Program-made: the position numbers and the translations under genes | Shown here: positions 16,627 through 24,616 of the stretch, one piece after another | How the letters are laid out: each line of letters starts with the position of its first letter | Position numbering within the stretch: the first letter of the stretch is position 1 | NCBI GenBank assembly: GCA_902776305.1 | Contig: CACYPS010000034.1 | Location: forward strand, 1-42,455 | DNA from: an uncultured Lachnospiraceae bacterium | GTDB lineage: Bacteria; Bacillota; Clostridia; Lachnospirales; Lachnospiraceae | Reading direction: 5' to 3' | DNA: 42,455 nt | Notes under the pieces: model-generated | What the model was told of the DNA's origin: nothing | The model's input: only the letters and a program-made list of their open reading frames with translations | Database searches by the model: none

Positions 16627-18168
16627 ATGAGCAAACACGTAGACATTGTCGTTGTCGGTGCAGGTAATGCCGGTCTGTCCGCCGCGCTGCACTGCGCCAC
16701 AGAAGGTAAGAAAGTCCTGCTCATCGAGCAGCACAATCTGCCGGGAGGATGCGCCACAAGCTTTGTGCGCGGCCGGTTCGAATTCGAGCCGTCCCTGCAT
16801 GAGCTCTGCGACATAGGTACAGAGGATGACCCGGGCGAAATCCGGCAGATGATGAACGACTATGGGGTCAAAGTCGACTGGAAGCAGGTCCCGGACTGCT
16901 TTCGGATGATCAGTAAATACACCGACGGCACACCCATGGATATCTCCATGCCTTTCGGTGTAGAAAACTTTATTGAGAAGATGGAATACTATGTTCCGGG
17001 CTCGAAACCTAAAATGAAGGAATATTTCGAGCTCCTTGATGAAATCATGGCAGGCACGGCCTACATCAGCAACTCGAACGGCCACGCGGACTCCAATGTA
17101 CTCAAAAAAGAATATCCAAATCTTCTTCGGACAGGTGCCTATCCTGTAAAGAAGGTCTGGGACGCGATGAAGATTCCGAAAAAGTGTCAGGACATCATGT
17201 CGACCTACTGGGGCTATCTCGGAATCGACATGGAGCGCATGGCTTTCATCCACTATTGCAACATGTTCATGAAATATGTCGCCCGGGCTGCCTACATCCC
17301 GGCTCATACCTCCCACGAGATCAGCAATGCCATGGTCGAGCGGTTCCGCGAACTCGGCGGCGAGGTCTGGTACAACTGCCGTGCTGAGGAATTCCTTTTT
17401 AACGGCGACCGCCTGTGCGGTGTCCGCACGACTTCCGGAATCATCGAGTGTGATTATGTACTTGCAAATATAAATCCCGACATCATCTACGCCAAAATGA
17501 TGCCGAAGGAACTCATCCCCGAGAGAGAGAAAAAGCTCTCAACTGCAAGAAATCACAACTACAGCGCCCGAATGTATACCGTCTATGTGGGACTCAACAA
17601 GACCGCAGAGGAGCTGGGAATCAAGGACTACTGCATCTTCATGGCCGGCACATCAGATTCGGCTGTGGAGTATAAGAACCTGCTCGGCGGCTACAAAAAG
17701 AATGACTTCACCATATTCCTTTGCAGCAACATCGTAAATCCCGATGCCTCCCCGGCCGGAACATCCGTCGGTTTCTTTACGTCGATGGGAGGTCCCGAGG
17801 AGTGGAGCCGGCTCAAGATGGATAAATATGTCAAGTACAAGAATCTGTACGCGAAAAAATTCATTCGCATGCTGAAAGAGCAGGCTGGCATAGACATCGA
17901 ACCCTATATAGAGGAGGTGTGCGTGGCGACGCCGTGGACATTTGCCAGATATCTCGGAACGCCGGAAGGCTCGGTCTACGGATATGAGACCGCTGACTGG
18001 GACGGCATGATGGCCCGCATGATGATGCTGAATTCCGACTATCCGATTAAGGGTCTGCGCCCAATCGGCGCGGCAGGTCCGAGAGGTGACGGTTACAGCT
18101 CCGCCTACGTCTGCGGCAGGCTGATGGCAAGGCTTGCCCTCAAAGATCTTCGAGAGGAAGGAGGTTAA
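16627..18168 (+). CDS. CrtI/phytoene dehydrogenase-like FAD-dependent oxidoreductase
   Basis: This 513-residue flavoprotein has the N-terminal dinucleotide fold VVVGAGNAGLSAALHCATEG (9-28), the acidic end of beta 2 in LLIEQHNLPGG, and the amine-oxidase/CrtI-type C-terminal FAD motif in IGAAGPRGDGYSSAYVCGRL (about 482-501). Relatives desaturate, saturate or isomerise lipophilic polyenes or related molecules. GGAGGTGAT precedes the ATG. The next gene, a ferredoxin reductase with a 2Fe-2S domain, starts 5 bases after the stop, so the two are probably an enzyme and its electron donor or acceptor. No carotenoid synthesis genes are near, so carotenoid work is unlikely. The substrate is unknown. Confidence 0.88.
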   Translation: MSKHVDIVVVGAGNAGLSAALHCATEGKKVLLIEQHNLPGGCATSFVRGRFEFEPSLHELCDIGTEDDPGEIRQMMNDYGVKVDWKQVPDCFRMISKYTDGTPMDISMPFGVENFIEKMEYYVPGSKPKMKEYFELLDEIMAGTAYISNSNGHADSNVLKKEYPNLLRTGAYPVKKVWDAMKIPKKCQDIMSTYWGYLGIDMERMAFIHYCNMFMKYVARAAYIPAHTSHEISNAMVERFRELGGEVWYNCRAEEFLFNGDRLCGVRTTSGIIECDYVLANINPDIIYAKMMPKELIPEREKKLSTARNHNYSARMYTVYVGLNKTAEELGIKDYCIFMAGTSDSAVEYKNLLGGYKKNDFTIFLCSNIVNPDASPAGTSVGFFTSMGGPEEWSRLKMDKYVKYKNLYAKKFIRMLKEQAGIDIEPYIEEVCVATPWTFARYLGTPEGSVYGYETADWDGMMARMMMLNSDYPIKGLRPIGAAGPRGDGYSSAYVCGRLMARLALKDLREEGG

Positions 18169-18172
18169 GCTC

Positions 18173-19378
18173 ATGGCAGTAAAAGTACAAGTCGGACTTA
18201 TAGGTCCGCTCGATATGTTAAAATTCAAGAACATGTCCAAAGTCAGGGAGGATTATATACAAGCGGCTCCCGCAAATGAAATCACCGCCAACTACCCGAT
18301 TAACAAAAAGGCTAAGCTTCTCCATCCCGACTTTCAGAAGCTGGTCATTGCAGAAATCACAGATCATCCTGAAGCAGCCTCAAAGACGTTCATTTTCAAG
18401 GCCAAAGACGGCGGGCCTCTCGCTTACTTCAGGGCAGGCCAGTATATATCACTCAAGATGAAGATCGGCCGGAGTTTTATCTCCCGGCCATACTCTATCT
18501 GCTCCGCTCCGAAAGAGGCTCTCGAAGGCACTCTGGCAATCACAGTGCAGTCCAAGGCGGACGGATTTGCAGCCGACTATCTTCTTGCAAATGCAGCCGT
18601 CGGAGACGAGTTCACCGCCTCCGGTCCCCAGGGAAATTTCTATTATGAGGATCTCCGGGACGCGAAAAACGTCATCGCTCTCGCCGGTGGCAGCGGCATC
18701 ACACCATTCCTTTCCATGGCCAAAGCCATCGCGGACGGCACCGAAGACTTCAACCTGACCATCATATTCGGCAACCGAACGGAAGATTCAATCCTCTTTA
18801 AGGACGAACTTGAGGAACTGGCTACCTCCTGCGACAAAATCAAAATCGTCCACGTACTCTCCGATGAGGACAAAGAATGCTATGAGCACGGCTTCATCAC
18901 AGCTGATCTCATAAAAAAGCTGGCTCCGGATGAATACAGCGTATTCATCTGCGGACCCAGGGCTATGTACCGTTTTCTGGAGGCAGAGCTTCCGAAGCTT
19001 GAGCTTCCGGCAAAGTTCATTCGCAGGGAGATCATGGGCGTTGCCAAAGATATCGCGGAGATCCCGGACTATCCGGCAGACGCGGCAGGAAAATGCCATA
19101 CGCTGACCATCCGCCAGGGACCGAACGAGTACACGATTACGGCAAACAGCGGTGAATCCATCCTCGTTGCGATAGAGCGGGCAGGCATCGTGGCTCCCTC
19201 GAGGTGCAGGGCCGGCGAGTGTGGCTGGTGCCGTTCTAAGGTCATCTCCGGCGACTACTTCGCTCCCGCTGAAAACGAGAGCCGCCGCTATTCCGACCGG
19301 ATGACCGACAATATTCATCCGTGCGTAACCTTCCCGATCAGCGATATGGTGATTGAGGTGCCGGCGGAATACGTATAA
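18173..19378 (+). CDS. Ferredoxin reductase-type FAD/NAD oxidoreductase with C-terminal 2Fe-2S domain
   Basis: This 401-residue electron-transfer protein has a 55-residue N-terminal extension of unknown role, an FAD domain with RPYSICSAP (about residues 104-112), an NAD(P) domain with LAGGSGITPFLSM (about 168-180) and FICGPRAMYRF, and a plant-type 2Fe-2S domain with Cys345, Cys350, Cys353 and Cys384 (CRAGECGWC ... HPC). The domain order is like phenol-hydroxylase or CDP-6-deoxy-glucoseen reductases in reverse (reductase first, ferredoxin last). The true start is the ATG at 18173 behind GAAGGAGG. Spacing of 5 bases from the CrtI-like gene implies one transcript and a shared reaction. Confidence 0.9.
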   Translation: MAVKVQVGLIGPLDMLKFKNMSKVREDYIQAAPANEITANYPINKKAKLLHPDFQKLVIAEITDHPEAASKTFIFKAKDGGPLAYFRAGQYISLKMKIGRSFISRPYSICSAPKEALEGTLAITVQSKADGFAADYLLANAAVGDEFTASGPQGNFYYEDLRDAKNVIALAGGSGITPFLSMAKAIADGTEDFNLTIIFGNRTEDSILFKDELEELATSCDKIKIVHVLSDEDKECYEHGFITADLIKKLAPDEYSVFICGPRAMYRFLEAELPKLELPAKFIRREIMGVAKDIAEIPDYPADAAGKCHTLTIRQGPNEYTITANSGESILVAIERAGIVAPSRCRAGECGWCRSKVISGDYFAPAENESRRYSDRMTDNIHPCVTFPISDMVIEVPAEYV

Positions 19379-19392
19379 CGACGAAGCAGGGA

Positions 19393-19451
19393 CGGATCGA
19401 CATTTACCATTCTGCCAAAACCTTTTTCAGTCTCCGGTCAATGTCGATCCG
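19393..19451. terminator. Inverted repeat between convergent genes, possible bidirectional terminator
   Basis: CGGATCGACATT (19393-19404) and AATGTCGATCCG (19440-19451) are perfect 12-bp inverted copies 35 bases apart. They lie between the ferredoxin-reductase stop and the ACT-gene stop, and the right arm includes the last ACT codons. There is no terminal T run, so the terminator role is tentative. Confidence 0.4.
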
Positions 19452-19884
19452 GGTTCCCGGCATTCCCTTTTGTGCTCTTTTCCAGCCTTGAAATTAAATA
19501 ACCAGCATCATTCAGCGCCATCAACGCTCTTTCAAACTCATCGTCCTTCACCAGTACATAATCTGTATCATATGTTGAGATAGCAAATACACTTATCCCA
19601 CCCTCTGCAAGAATACCTGTGATTCCGGACAATATTCCTACTAAGGAAAAATCCATTTTCCCGCAAACGCGGAACGCCCGCCACCCGTCTTCACGATCAG
19701 TTGTGTTTTGAGGAACAATAGTTGTTGGGCAGACGAGCGATTTTTCCTGTTCTGTCCTTCCGGTAAATACAAAAGGACTTTCAATATCTATCTCTGTATA
19801 GTCTGTCACCTTGCATACGGAAAACAAGCAATCCAATGGTTCTAAACTAATGCCGGAAACTTTGCTCAAAGAATGTAATTTCAC
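19438..19884 (-). CDS. ACT domain-containing protein
   Basis: This 148-residue protein has the paired ACT-type fold seen in small stand-alone amino-acid sensor proteins of Firmicutes. Motifs include FSVCKVTDYTEIDIESPFVF (about residues 21-40), REDGWRAFRVCGKMDFSLVG (about 74-93) and the ACT helix/strand stretch GILAEGGISVFAISTYDTDY (about 100-119). It may bind an amino acid. The GTG at 19884 is preferred: AGGAGG lies 10 bases upstream, and an ATG 11 codons earlier would translate the ribosome binding site itself. A long structured leader (about 19890-20160) precedes it and is present a second time at 24115-24525 with a truncated copy of this gene. Confidence 0.8.
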   Translation of the reverse strand: MKLHSLSKVSGISLEPLDCLFSVCKVTDYTEIDIESPFVFTGRTEQEKSLVCPTTIVPQNTTDREDGWRAFRVCGKMDFSLVGILSGITGILAEGGISVFAISTYDTDYVLVKDDEFERALMALNDAGYLISRLEKSTKGNAGNPDRH

Positions 19885-20152
19885 AGATTCATTTCCTCCT
19901 ATATTTCTCCTCTCCATATTGTTATATCTCAGGCATTCGTGAAACGCCAGAAGCCGCTTAAATACGGCGTTCTTTTAGTGACAAAATAAACAACTCCTCA
20001 CTGATTCATGGTAAAATTGAGTTGCATAGAAACTATCAATCACTACTGTTTGCATTTGTTTCCAGTTACATTCAAGAACGCCTAGGCGTTCTTGCCGCGA
20101 CGTGCGCAGCGCGTCAGCGCCTTCCACTGCGCACGTCTGCGATCCGCCAGAG
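19790..20152 (-). repeat. Structured leader repeat, copy A (upstream of the ACT gene)
   Basis: About 360 bases here are repeated with clear divergence at 24115-24525. The shared part holds the 5' end of the ACT gene, its ribosome binding site, a hairpin with arms CAACTC/GAGTTG (19991-20023), and a long stem at 20099-20137. On the minus strand that stem is GACGTGCGCAG pairing with CTGCGCACGTC. Only copy A has a perfect 22-base palindrome at 20073-20094. The stem is supported by paired changes between the copies. It may be a cis-acting RNA leader or a mobile intergenic element. Confidence 0.6.
20073..20094. repeat. Perfect 22-base palindrome
   Basis: The bases caagaacgcctaggcgttcttg read the same on both strands (centre CCTAGG). 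In copy B of the surrounding repeat (around 24393-24411) the palindrome is degenerate. Confidence 0.6.
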
Positions 20153-20185
20153 GCTTTTATTCTTCATCGCGATTTTATTTGTAAA

Positions 20186-20242
20186 CTACACAGTCCCCTC
20201 ATACAGCACCTTATCTCCGATTTGCTGTCGCTTCACACCGGT
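20186..20242 (-). pseudogene. C-terminal fragment of an AAA-ATPase/PD-(D/E)XK family gene
   Basis: Read on the minus strand, 18 codons and a stop encode TGVKRQQIGDKVLYEGTV, matching the end of AAA-ATPase-like proteins with a C-terminal PD-(D/E)XK (DUF1703) domain. The same 57 bases recur at 40992-41048 at the end of a longer remnant. No upstream coding part remains here. The remainder, 20100-20270, holds no gene. Confidence 0.55.
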
Positions 20243-20270
20243 CTAATCCCATTACTATCGCAGTAAAGAC

Positions 20271-20695
20271 CTACGCGCCCCTTCGGGGCAGCCGCAGAAT
20301 CAGTGCAATGATCCAATTTGCAGCCAGCAGTATCAGATAAATACCGATTCCGGCCCCGGCTCCGAATCCCTGAAAACCATACCAGTCATTGTCCTCAGCT
20401 CCACCAACGAGCAGGTTTTCCATATAGAACAGGCCGTAGGCCAGCGTCGGAATGACTGCAATAAACGTGTCCCGCATCGTGAATGTGCACTCTCGATCAA
20501 GCACCAGAAAATCTGCCATCGCAAGTACCGGTACGATCAGATGTGACCAGAAATTTGCTCCGGCATACACCACATCGTAGCCGCGTTTCGGCCCCAGAAA
20601 AAGGAGGACGATGAAAAACGTAAAAGTGATGGCAGTCGTGGAGGCGAATTTGAAACGGCCGGTTCTTATCCCGCAGGCATAGGCGAGGGAAACGC
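20271..20695 (-). pseudogene. 5'-truncated integral membrane protein gene
   Basis: An open frame runs on the minus strand from the junction near 20695 to a stop at 20271 (about 140 codons). It shows VSLAYACGIRTGRFKF, a hydrophobic helix ending in LLFLGPKRGYD, then ANFWSHLIVPVLAMADFLVL, an aromatic-rich GLFYMENLL segment and a last helix. The pattern suits the Pr6Pr-type or a similar small membrane family (weak assignment). No start or ribosome binding site exists, because the 5' part is replaced by the 3'-truncated inositol-monophosphatase copy. Deletion between two genes is the simplest explanation. Confidence 0.55.
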
Positions 20696-20696
20696 C

Positions 20697-21361
20697 TCCT
20701 CAGCAATGACCGCTCCGGCAGTAAAATCCCAAAGCCCAAGTCGCAGCTCATAATACAGGCCTGTGATACCTTCCGCCAACTGGCAGAGATCCCATGCTGC
20801 ACTTCCGCTTCGCCTCATATCAATCGTCCTGTGAAGATAATTCTCAGCGATCCTGAATGAACGAGCTGTAAGCTCTTCATAATACGGAGCAGTTCACATA
20901 GAAAAAAGACTTTTCGAAAGTGGCTCCTTGGATGAGTGAATACGCATTCCGTTCCGATAAGCCCCCTTGCCGCGTTCGGCGGAATACATGACTCCCTAAT
21001 ATGGATTATGGACGACACCGATGAAAGGTTTTCCGTCCAGAAGAAGTCCTATCGATGTTACGGACGGGCGGTAAGCCTTTATAAAATTGGTCGTGCCGTC
21101 AATCGGGTCGATGACAAATGCGTACCCTTTTCGATATTCTTCACGAAAGCTTTCTGCTCCCTCTTCCTCTCCCACAAAGGAGGCTTCCGGCAGTACCAAG
21201 GCAAGTTTTTCAAATAAAAAATCCTGAACCTTTTTATCATATTCGGTCACAAAATTGGCGTGACCGCTTTTTTCATCCGTCGTAACCTGTAAGCTGTCGG
21301 CTGACAGTATGATTTTTCCGGCTTCGAGTGCGACGGCTTCTATTTGTTTTCTTAGCTCCAT
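20697..21361 (-). pseudogene. Broken second copy of the inositol monophosphatase gene
   Basis: This is a close copy of the gene at 14057-14836, covering residues 1 to about 222 (up to AGAVIAEEA). It then stops abruptly at the membrane-protein remnant. Two nonsense changes are visible. The CAG after VVHNPY is TAG at 20996-20998, and the GGA in FSMGTAP is TGA near 20895-20897. Metal-site motifs GEEE and DPIDGTTNF are still intact in the first part, so decay is fairly recent. Only the first 121 codons could be translated. Confidence 0.85.
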
Positions 21362-21455
21362 ATCTAAAGTTATCCTCCTGAAGTATATAATTCTGCAATG
21401 TGCGAAGTTGTATCCTCACCTTGAAACTCGCTCCGACATTAATCCATCACACCAA

Positions 21456-23690
21456 TCACTCATTCAGCCACATTCCCCTCTTAAAAGCAAGCGGGAAGGC
21501 AAATACCCGCTCTTCTCCCGTTTCAAACTCCACACAAAACCTGCCTGACTTCCCTAAACATCCCTCTCTGTCATACTCCACATCTGTAATGACGCCGGCA
21601 CCATACTGTTCTGACATGACATGCATACCTATTATAAGCTCATAGTTACTATTCAAATTCGTTGCCGAATCATTCCCGCCATGCGTTCTCCCCGGTCTGA
21701 TTCTTTCAGAAACGTCTCTGCGCGGTACGTACTCCGGCTGCTTTTTCTCAGATCTGCGGTATGAAGTCAGCTCATGAACAAATGTCGATGGATTATCCGG
21801 AAATTTAAAGATACTGAGCTGGTCTATTGCTCTTGTGATGCCGACATAGAACAGCCTCCGCTCTTCTTCCAACTGTTTCTTCTCCTGCGGAGTTGCCGAT
21901 CTTTTGTTTTTCGGCACCTGCGACGGAAAGACCCCGTCGCACACATCCATGAGAAACACGCGCTCATACTCCAGTCCCTTGGAGGAGTGGATCGTGGACA
22001 GAACAAACGGGCAGCTGTAATCCTGCCGTGTATCTCTCAGAACACTTTGCAAATGCGCAAGCCTCTCCAGAAAACCCTCAAGCGTCGTTTCATTGAAAGA
22101 CAGCTGTCTCAAAACAAAAAGCTTGTTATCGTCAATATTATTACGTTCCAGATACTCGCCATACCCGCATGGTTTCTCGATGCGAAAAATTCCTTTCGAG
22201 GGGCGTTCATCCGTCATTTTCTGCAGATTTGTTGCGAGGCCGCGGCATTTTCCGAGAACCATACCGTTAATGCCTTTAACGTATTCCGCAGCTTCCAGGA
22301 CCGGGATATCTCTTTTCCGGCTTATCCGGCACATTTTTTCCGCCTGATCCTTACGCAGAAAAGTCTGGCACTTGAAATAAATCTGCATGAAAAGATCCGT
22401 GCTTTTGGGGTTCAGGGCAAACCGCATGATATTTGTAATATCCATAACCACACGGCTTGTAAAGAAAGACATATCCATGCTCTTTATCCTGTAAGGAATA
22501 CCCTGCCTTTCCAACCGGTCTACCAGCGGAAGTACACTCTCGTTGTTTCTGTACAAAACAGCGGTCTCCGGAGCCTTTTTAACCGGAGAATCCGCTGCTG
22601 ACGGCACACCTCCGATTTGGTTTCCGGCACCGTTCACTACTCTGCACGCATCCGCCACTTTGACAAGATATGCATACTGGCCCGCCCTGTTTCTGAGTTC
22701 TATATAGCTGATTTCCGAACCTTCCCCTCTGTCTGCTGCCATATGCTTATCATGTCGGGCTTCATTTAGCCGGATAAATGCGTCAGCGGCGGCTACGATT
22801 TTAGCATTGGATCTGTAGTTCCTGTCCATGATAAGGATCCGGGCTCCGGCATGGTTTTTCTCAAAATCAAGGAGTGCCTCAGGGTATGCGGCCCGAAATC
22901 CGTATATGCTCTGATCCTCGTCGCCCACCATGAACAGATTCCCGTCGGGACCTGCAAGAAGAGCAATGATGTAATGCTGTATCTTTGAGGTATCCTGTGC
23001 CTCATCGACACAGATGTATCTGTATTTTTCTCTGTAATAACGCTGAAGGTCCGGCTGCCTCATAAGAATCCTATAGGCGTAAACCATCTGGTCATCGTAG
23101 TCCATAAGCTGATTTTTCTTAAGGGTATCCGAATAATCACGGAATATATCAGAAAGCGGAATCCCCACGGTCTCTCCGAGTTTTTCTATCTCGTCTTCAG
23201 TCAGCATCATGTTTTTGCAGTAGGCGATGATTGTCTGTGCATTTTTCACTTCGCTTTCTGTCGGAAACTCGCTAAGATACTTTTTTAAAATGTCAATCAG
23301 GATCCTCCCCGCACCCTTATCGTCCGAGAGCAGCGAAAAAGGTCTTTTCCCGATCATTTTCCCATATTGGTTGATGATGCGGGCACAAATTCCGTTTATG
23401 GTCCGGAATTCGAGCCTGCCCGAGTATTCTCCGCCAAATATGGATTCAAATCTGCGTGCCATATCGTTTGTCGCAGCGACTGTGTATGTCAGCGTGAGGA
23501 TATTTTCCGGAGAAATTCCTTTCACATACAGCATATATCCGAGACGTGTCACCAGAACCGTGGTCTTGCCGCTGCCCGGAACAGCGAGCAGCAGTATTTT
23601 TCCGTCCACCGTTTCAACAGCCTCGCGCTGTTTATTATTGAAATGCCCGGCATAATTGTTTAAGAAGTTTTCTTTGTCCATAATTTTCAT
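21456..23690 (-). CDS. UvrD/PcrA-type superfamily 1 ATP-dependent DNA helicase
   Basis: This protein of about 744 residues unwinds DNA 3' to 5' in repair or replication restart. Motifs appear in order: Q-motif NNKQREAVETVDG, Walker A AVPGSGKTT, motif Ia TLTYTVAATNDM, motif II VDEAQD, motif III GDEDQSIYGFRAA, motif IV DRNYRSN, motif V TIHSSKGLEYERVFLMD and motif VI RRLFYVGITRA. The last 70 residues contain GMHVMSEQYGAGVITDVEYD, similar to the C-terminal beta-barrel of PcrA. No convincing ribosome binding site is visible: the ATG at 23690 and one three codons later (23681) are the best starts, and an upstream start at 23738 is possible. The gene is flanked by the duplicated segments. Confidence 0.9.
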   Translation of the reverse strand: MKIMDKENFLNNYAGHFNNKQREAVETVDGKILLLAVPGSGKTTVLVTRLGYMLYVKGISPENILTLTYTVAATNDMARRFESIFGGEYSGRLEFRTINGICARIINQYGKMIGKRPFSLLSDDKGAGRILIDILKKYLSEFPTESEVKNAQTIIAYCKNMMLTEDEIEKLGETVGIPLSDIFRDYSDTLKKNQLMDYDDQMVYAYRILMRQPDLQRYYREKYRYICVDEAQDTSKIQHYIIALLAGPDGNLFMVGDEDQSIYGFRAAYPEALLDFEKNHAGARILIMDRNYRSNAKIVAAADAFIRLNEARHDKHMAADRGEGSEISYIELRNRAGQYAYLVKVADACRVVNGAGNQIGGVPSAADSPVKKAPETAVLYRNNESVLPLVDRLERQGIPYRIKSMDMSFFTSRVVMDITNIMRFALNPKSTDLFMQIYFKCQTFLRKDQAEKMCRISRKRDIPVLEAAEYVKGINGMVLGKCRGLATNLQKMTDERPSKGIFRIEKPCGYGEYLERNNIDDNKLFVLRQLSFNETTLEGFLERLAHLQSVLRDTRQDYSCPFVLSTIHSSKGLEYERVFLMDVCDGVFPSQVPKNKRSATPQEKKQLEEERRLFYVGITRAIDQLSIFKFPDNPSTFVHELTSYRRSEKKQPEYVPRRDVSERIRPGRTHGGNDSATNLNSNYELIIGMHVMSEQYGAGVITDVEYDREGCLGKSGRFCVEFETGEERVFAFPLAFKRGMWLNE

Positions 23691-24114
23691 AACGACGATG
23701 ACAGCAACGGGAAATGCCCGTGCAGGGCTGACCGACACATGTCATTCCCCGTTTCAATATGCGTCCCTTCGTGGAGCAAATATCATGATTCCCTGTACAA
23801 AATCATATTTGGAATGCCACTTCCATTATATCTCCTTCCCGTACAAGTGACCAGAGCATTCCGACGAGCATCAGCAAATCCATTCAACGCTCCGATCCTT
23901 TCCGGATGCATGCGGTATGACTGCATCAGAAATGCTGTATTAAAATATGTTGGAATTTGCTACCTGAAAAATGGGAAAAATGTTTGTCGTTGGCATGCCG
24001 TTTATTTCATGTTACCATCTCATCGTAAAGCACATGTGCACGTGTTGCGGCAACTCAAAAGCCGCATCAACCGTAATCGATCACACGGAGCCTAAACACC
24101 TATGCCATCAGAAT

Positions 24115-24207
24115 TTCTGTATAGTCCGTCACCTTGCAGACGGAAAAGAATAAATCCAACGGCTCTAAACTAATGCCGGAGACTTGTCTCAAAGAATGTG
24201 TTCTCAC
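24115..24207 (-). pseudogene. Truncated copy of the ACT-domain gene
   Basis: The GTG at 24207, with AGGAGG upstream, opens 31 codons that match the start of the ACT gene at 19884. Conserved stretches are VSGISLEPLD and FSVCKVTDYTE. Homology stops near 24115, where unrelated sequence begins. The region 23739-24114 between it and the helicase contains nothing I can identify. Confidence 0.75.
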
Positions 24208-24525
24208 AGATAAACTTCCTCCTATATTTCTCCTCTCCATAATATATCTTAGGCGTGCGCAAAGCGCCAGAATCCGCTTAAATACGGCATTCTTTTAGTG
24301 ACAAAATAGAACAACTCCTCACTGATTCATGGTAAAATTGAGTTGCCCGGAAACATTCAACCATTGCTGTTTGCATCTATTTCCGGTTACATTCAAGACC
24401 TCAACGTTCTTGACGCGACATACGCGGCGCGTAAACGCCTTTCAATGCGCATGTCTGCGATCTGCCGTGCATAAGCATGCGTAACAATGCTCCAGCGGAG
24501 CATTGTGCAGCGGAGGCTTTTTTTC
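24115..24525 (-). repeat. Structured leader repeat, copy B
   Basis: This second copy of the segment at 19790-20152 has the same order: ACT 5' end, ribosome binding site, CAACTC/GAGTTG hairpin (24312-24343) and the long stem (24416-24454). On the minus strand, GACATGCGC pairs with GCGTATGTC. Compared with copy A, one base pair is changed on both sides (G-C to A-U) and one to G-U. Copy B also has an insertion with a perfect 10-bp hairpin (24484-24506, ACAATGCTCC/GGAGCATTGT) before a T-rich tract. Confidence 0.6.
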
Positions 24526-24616
24526 TTTTTTATGTGCCGTAATTCCGCCGGCGTATGCATTTGACAAGCTTTGTAACAGGAGAAACTGTAAGAAAAACAA
24601 GGAGGAAACCGAAAAT

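Noticed and set aside
16558-17316. Long minus-strand frame (252 codons) opposite the CrtI-like gene
   Set aside because: It lies wholly antisense to a well-supported coding region with a good ribosome binding site, and its translation has no recognisable motifs.
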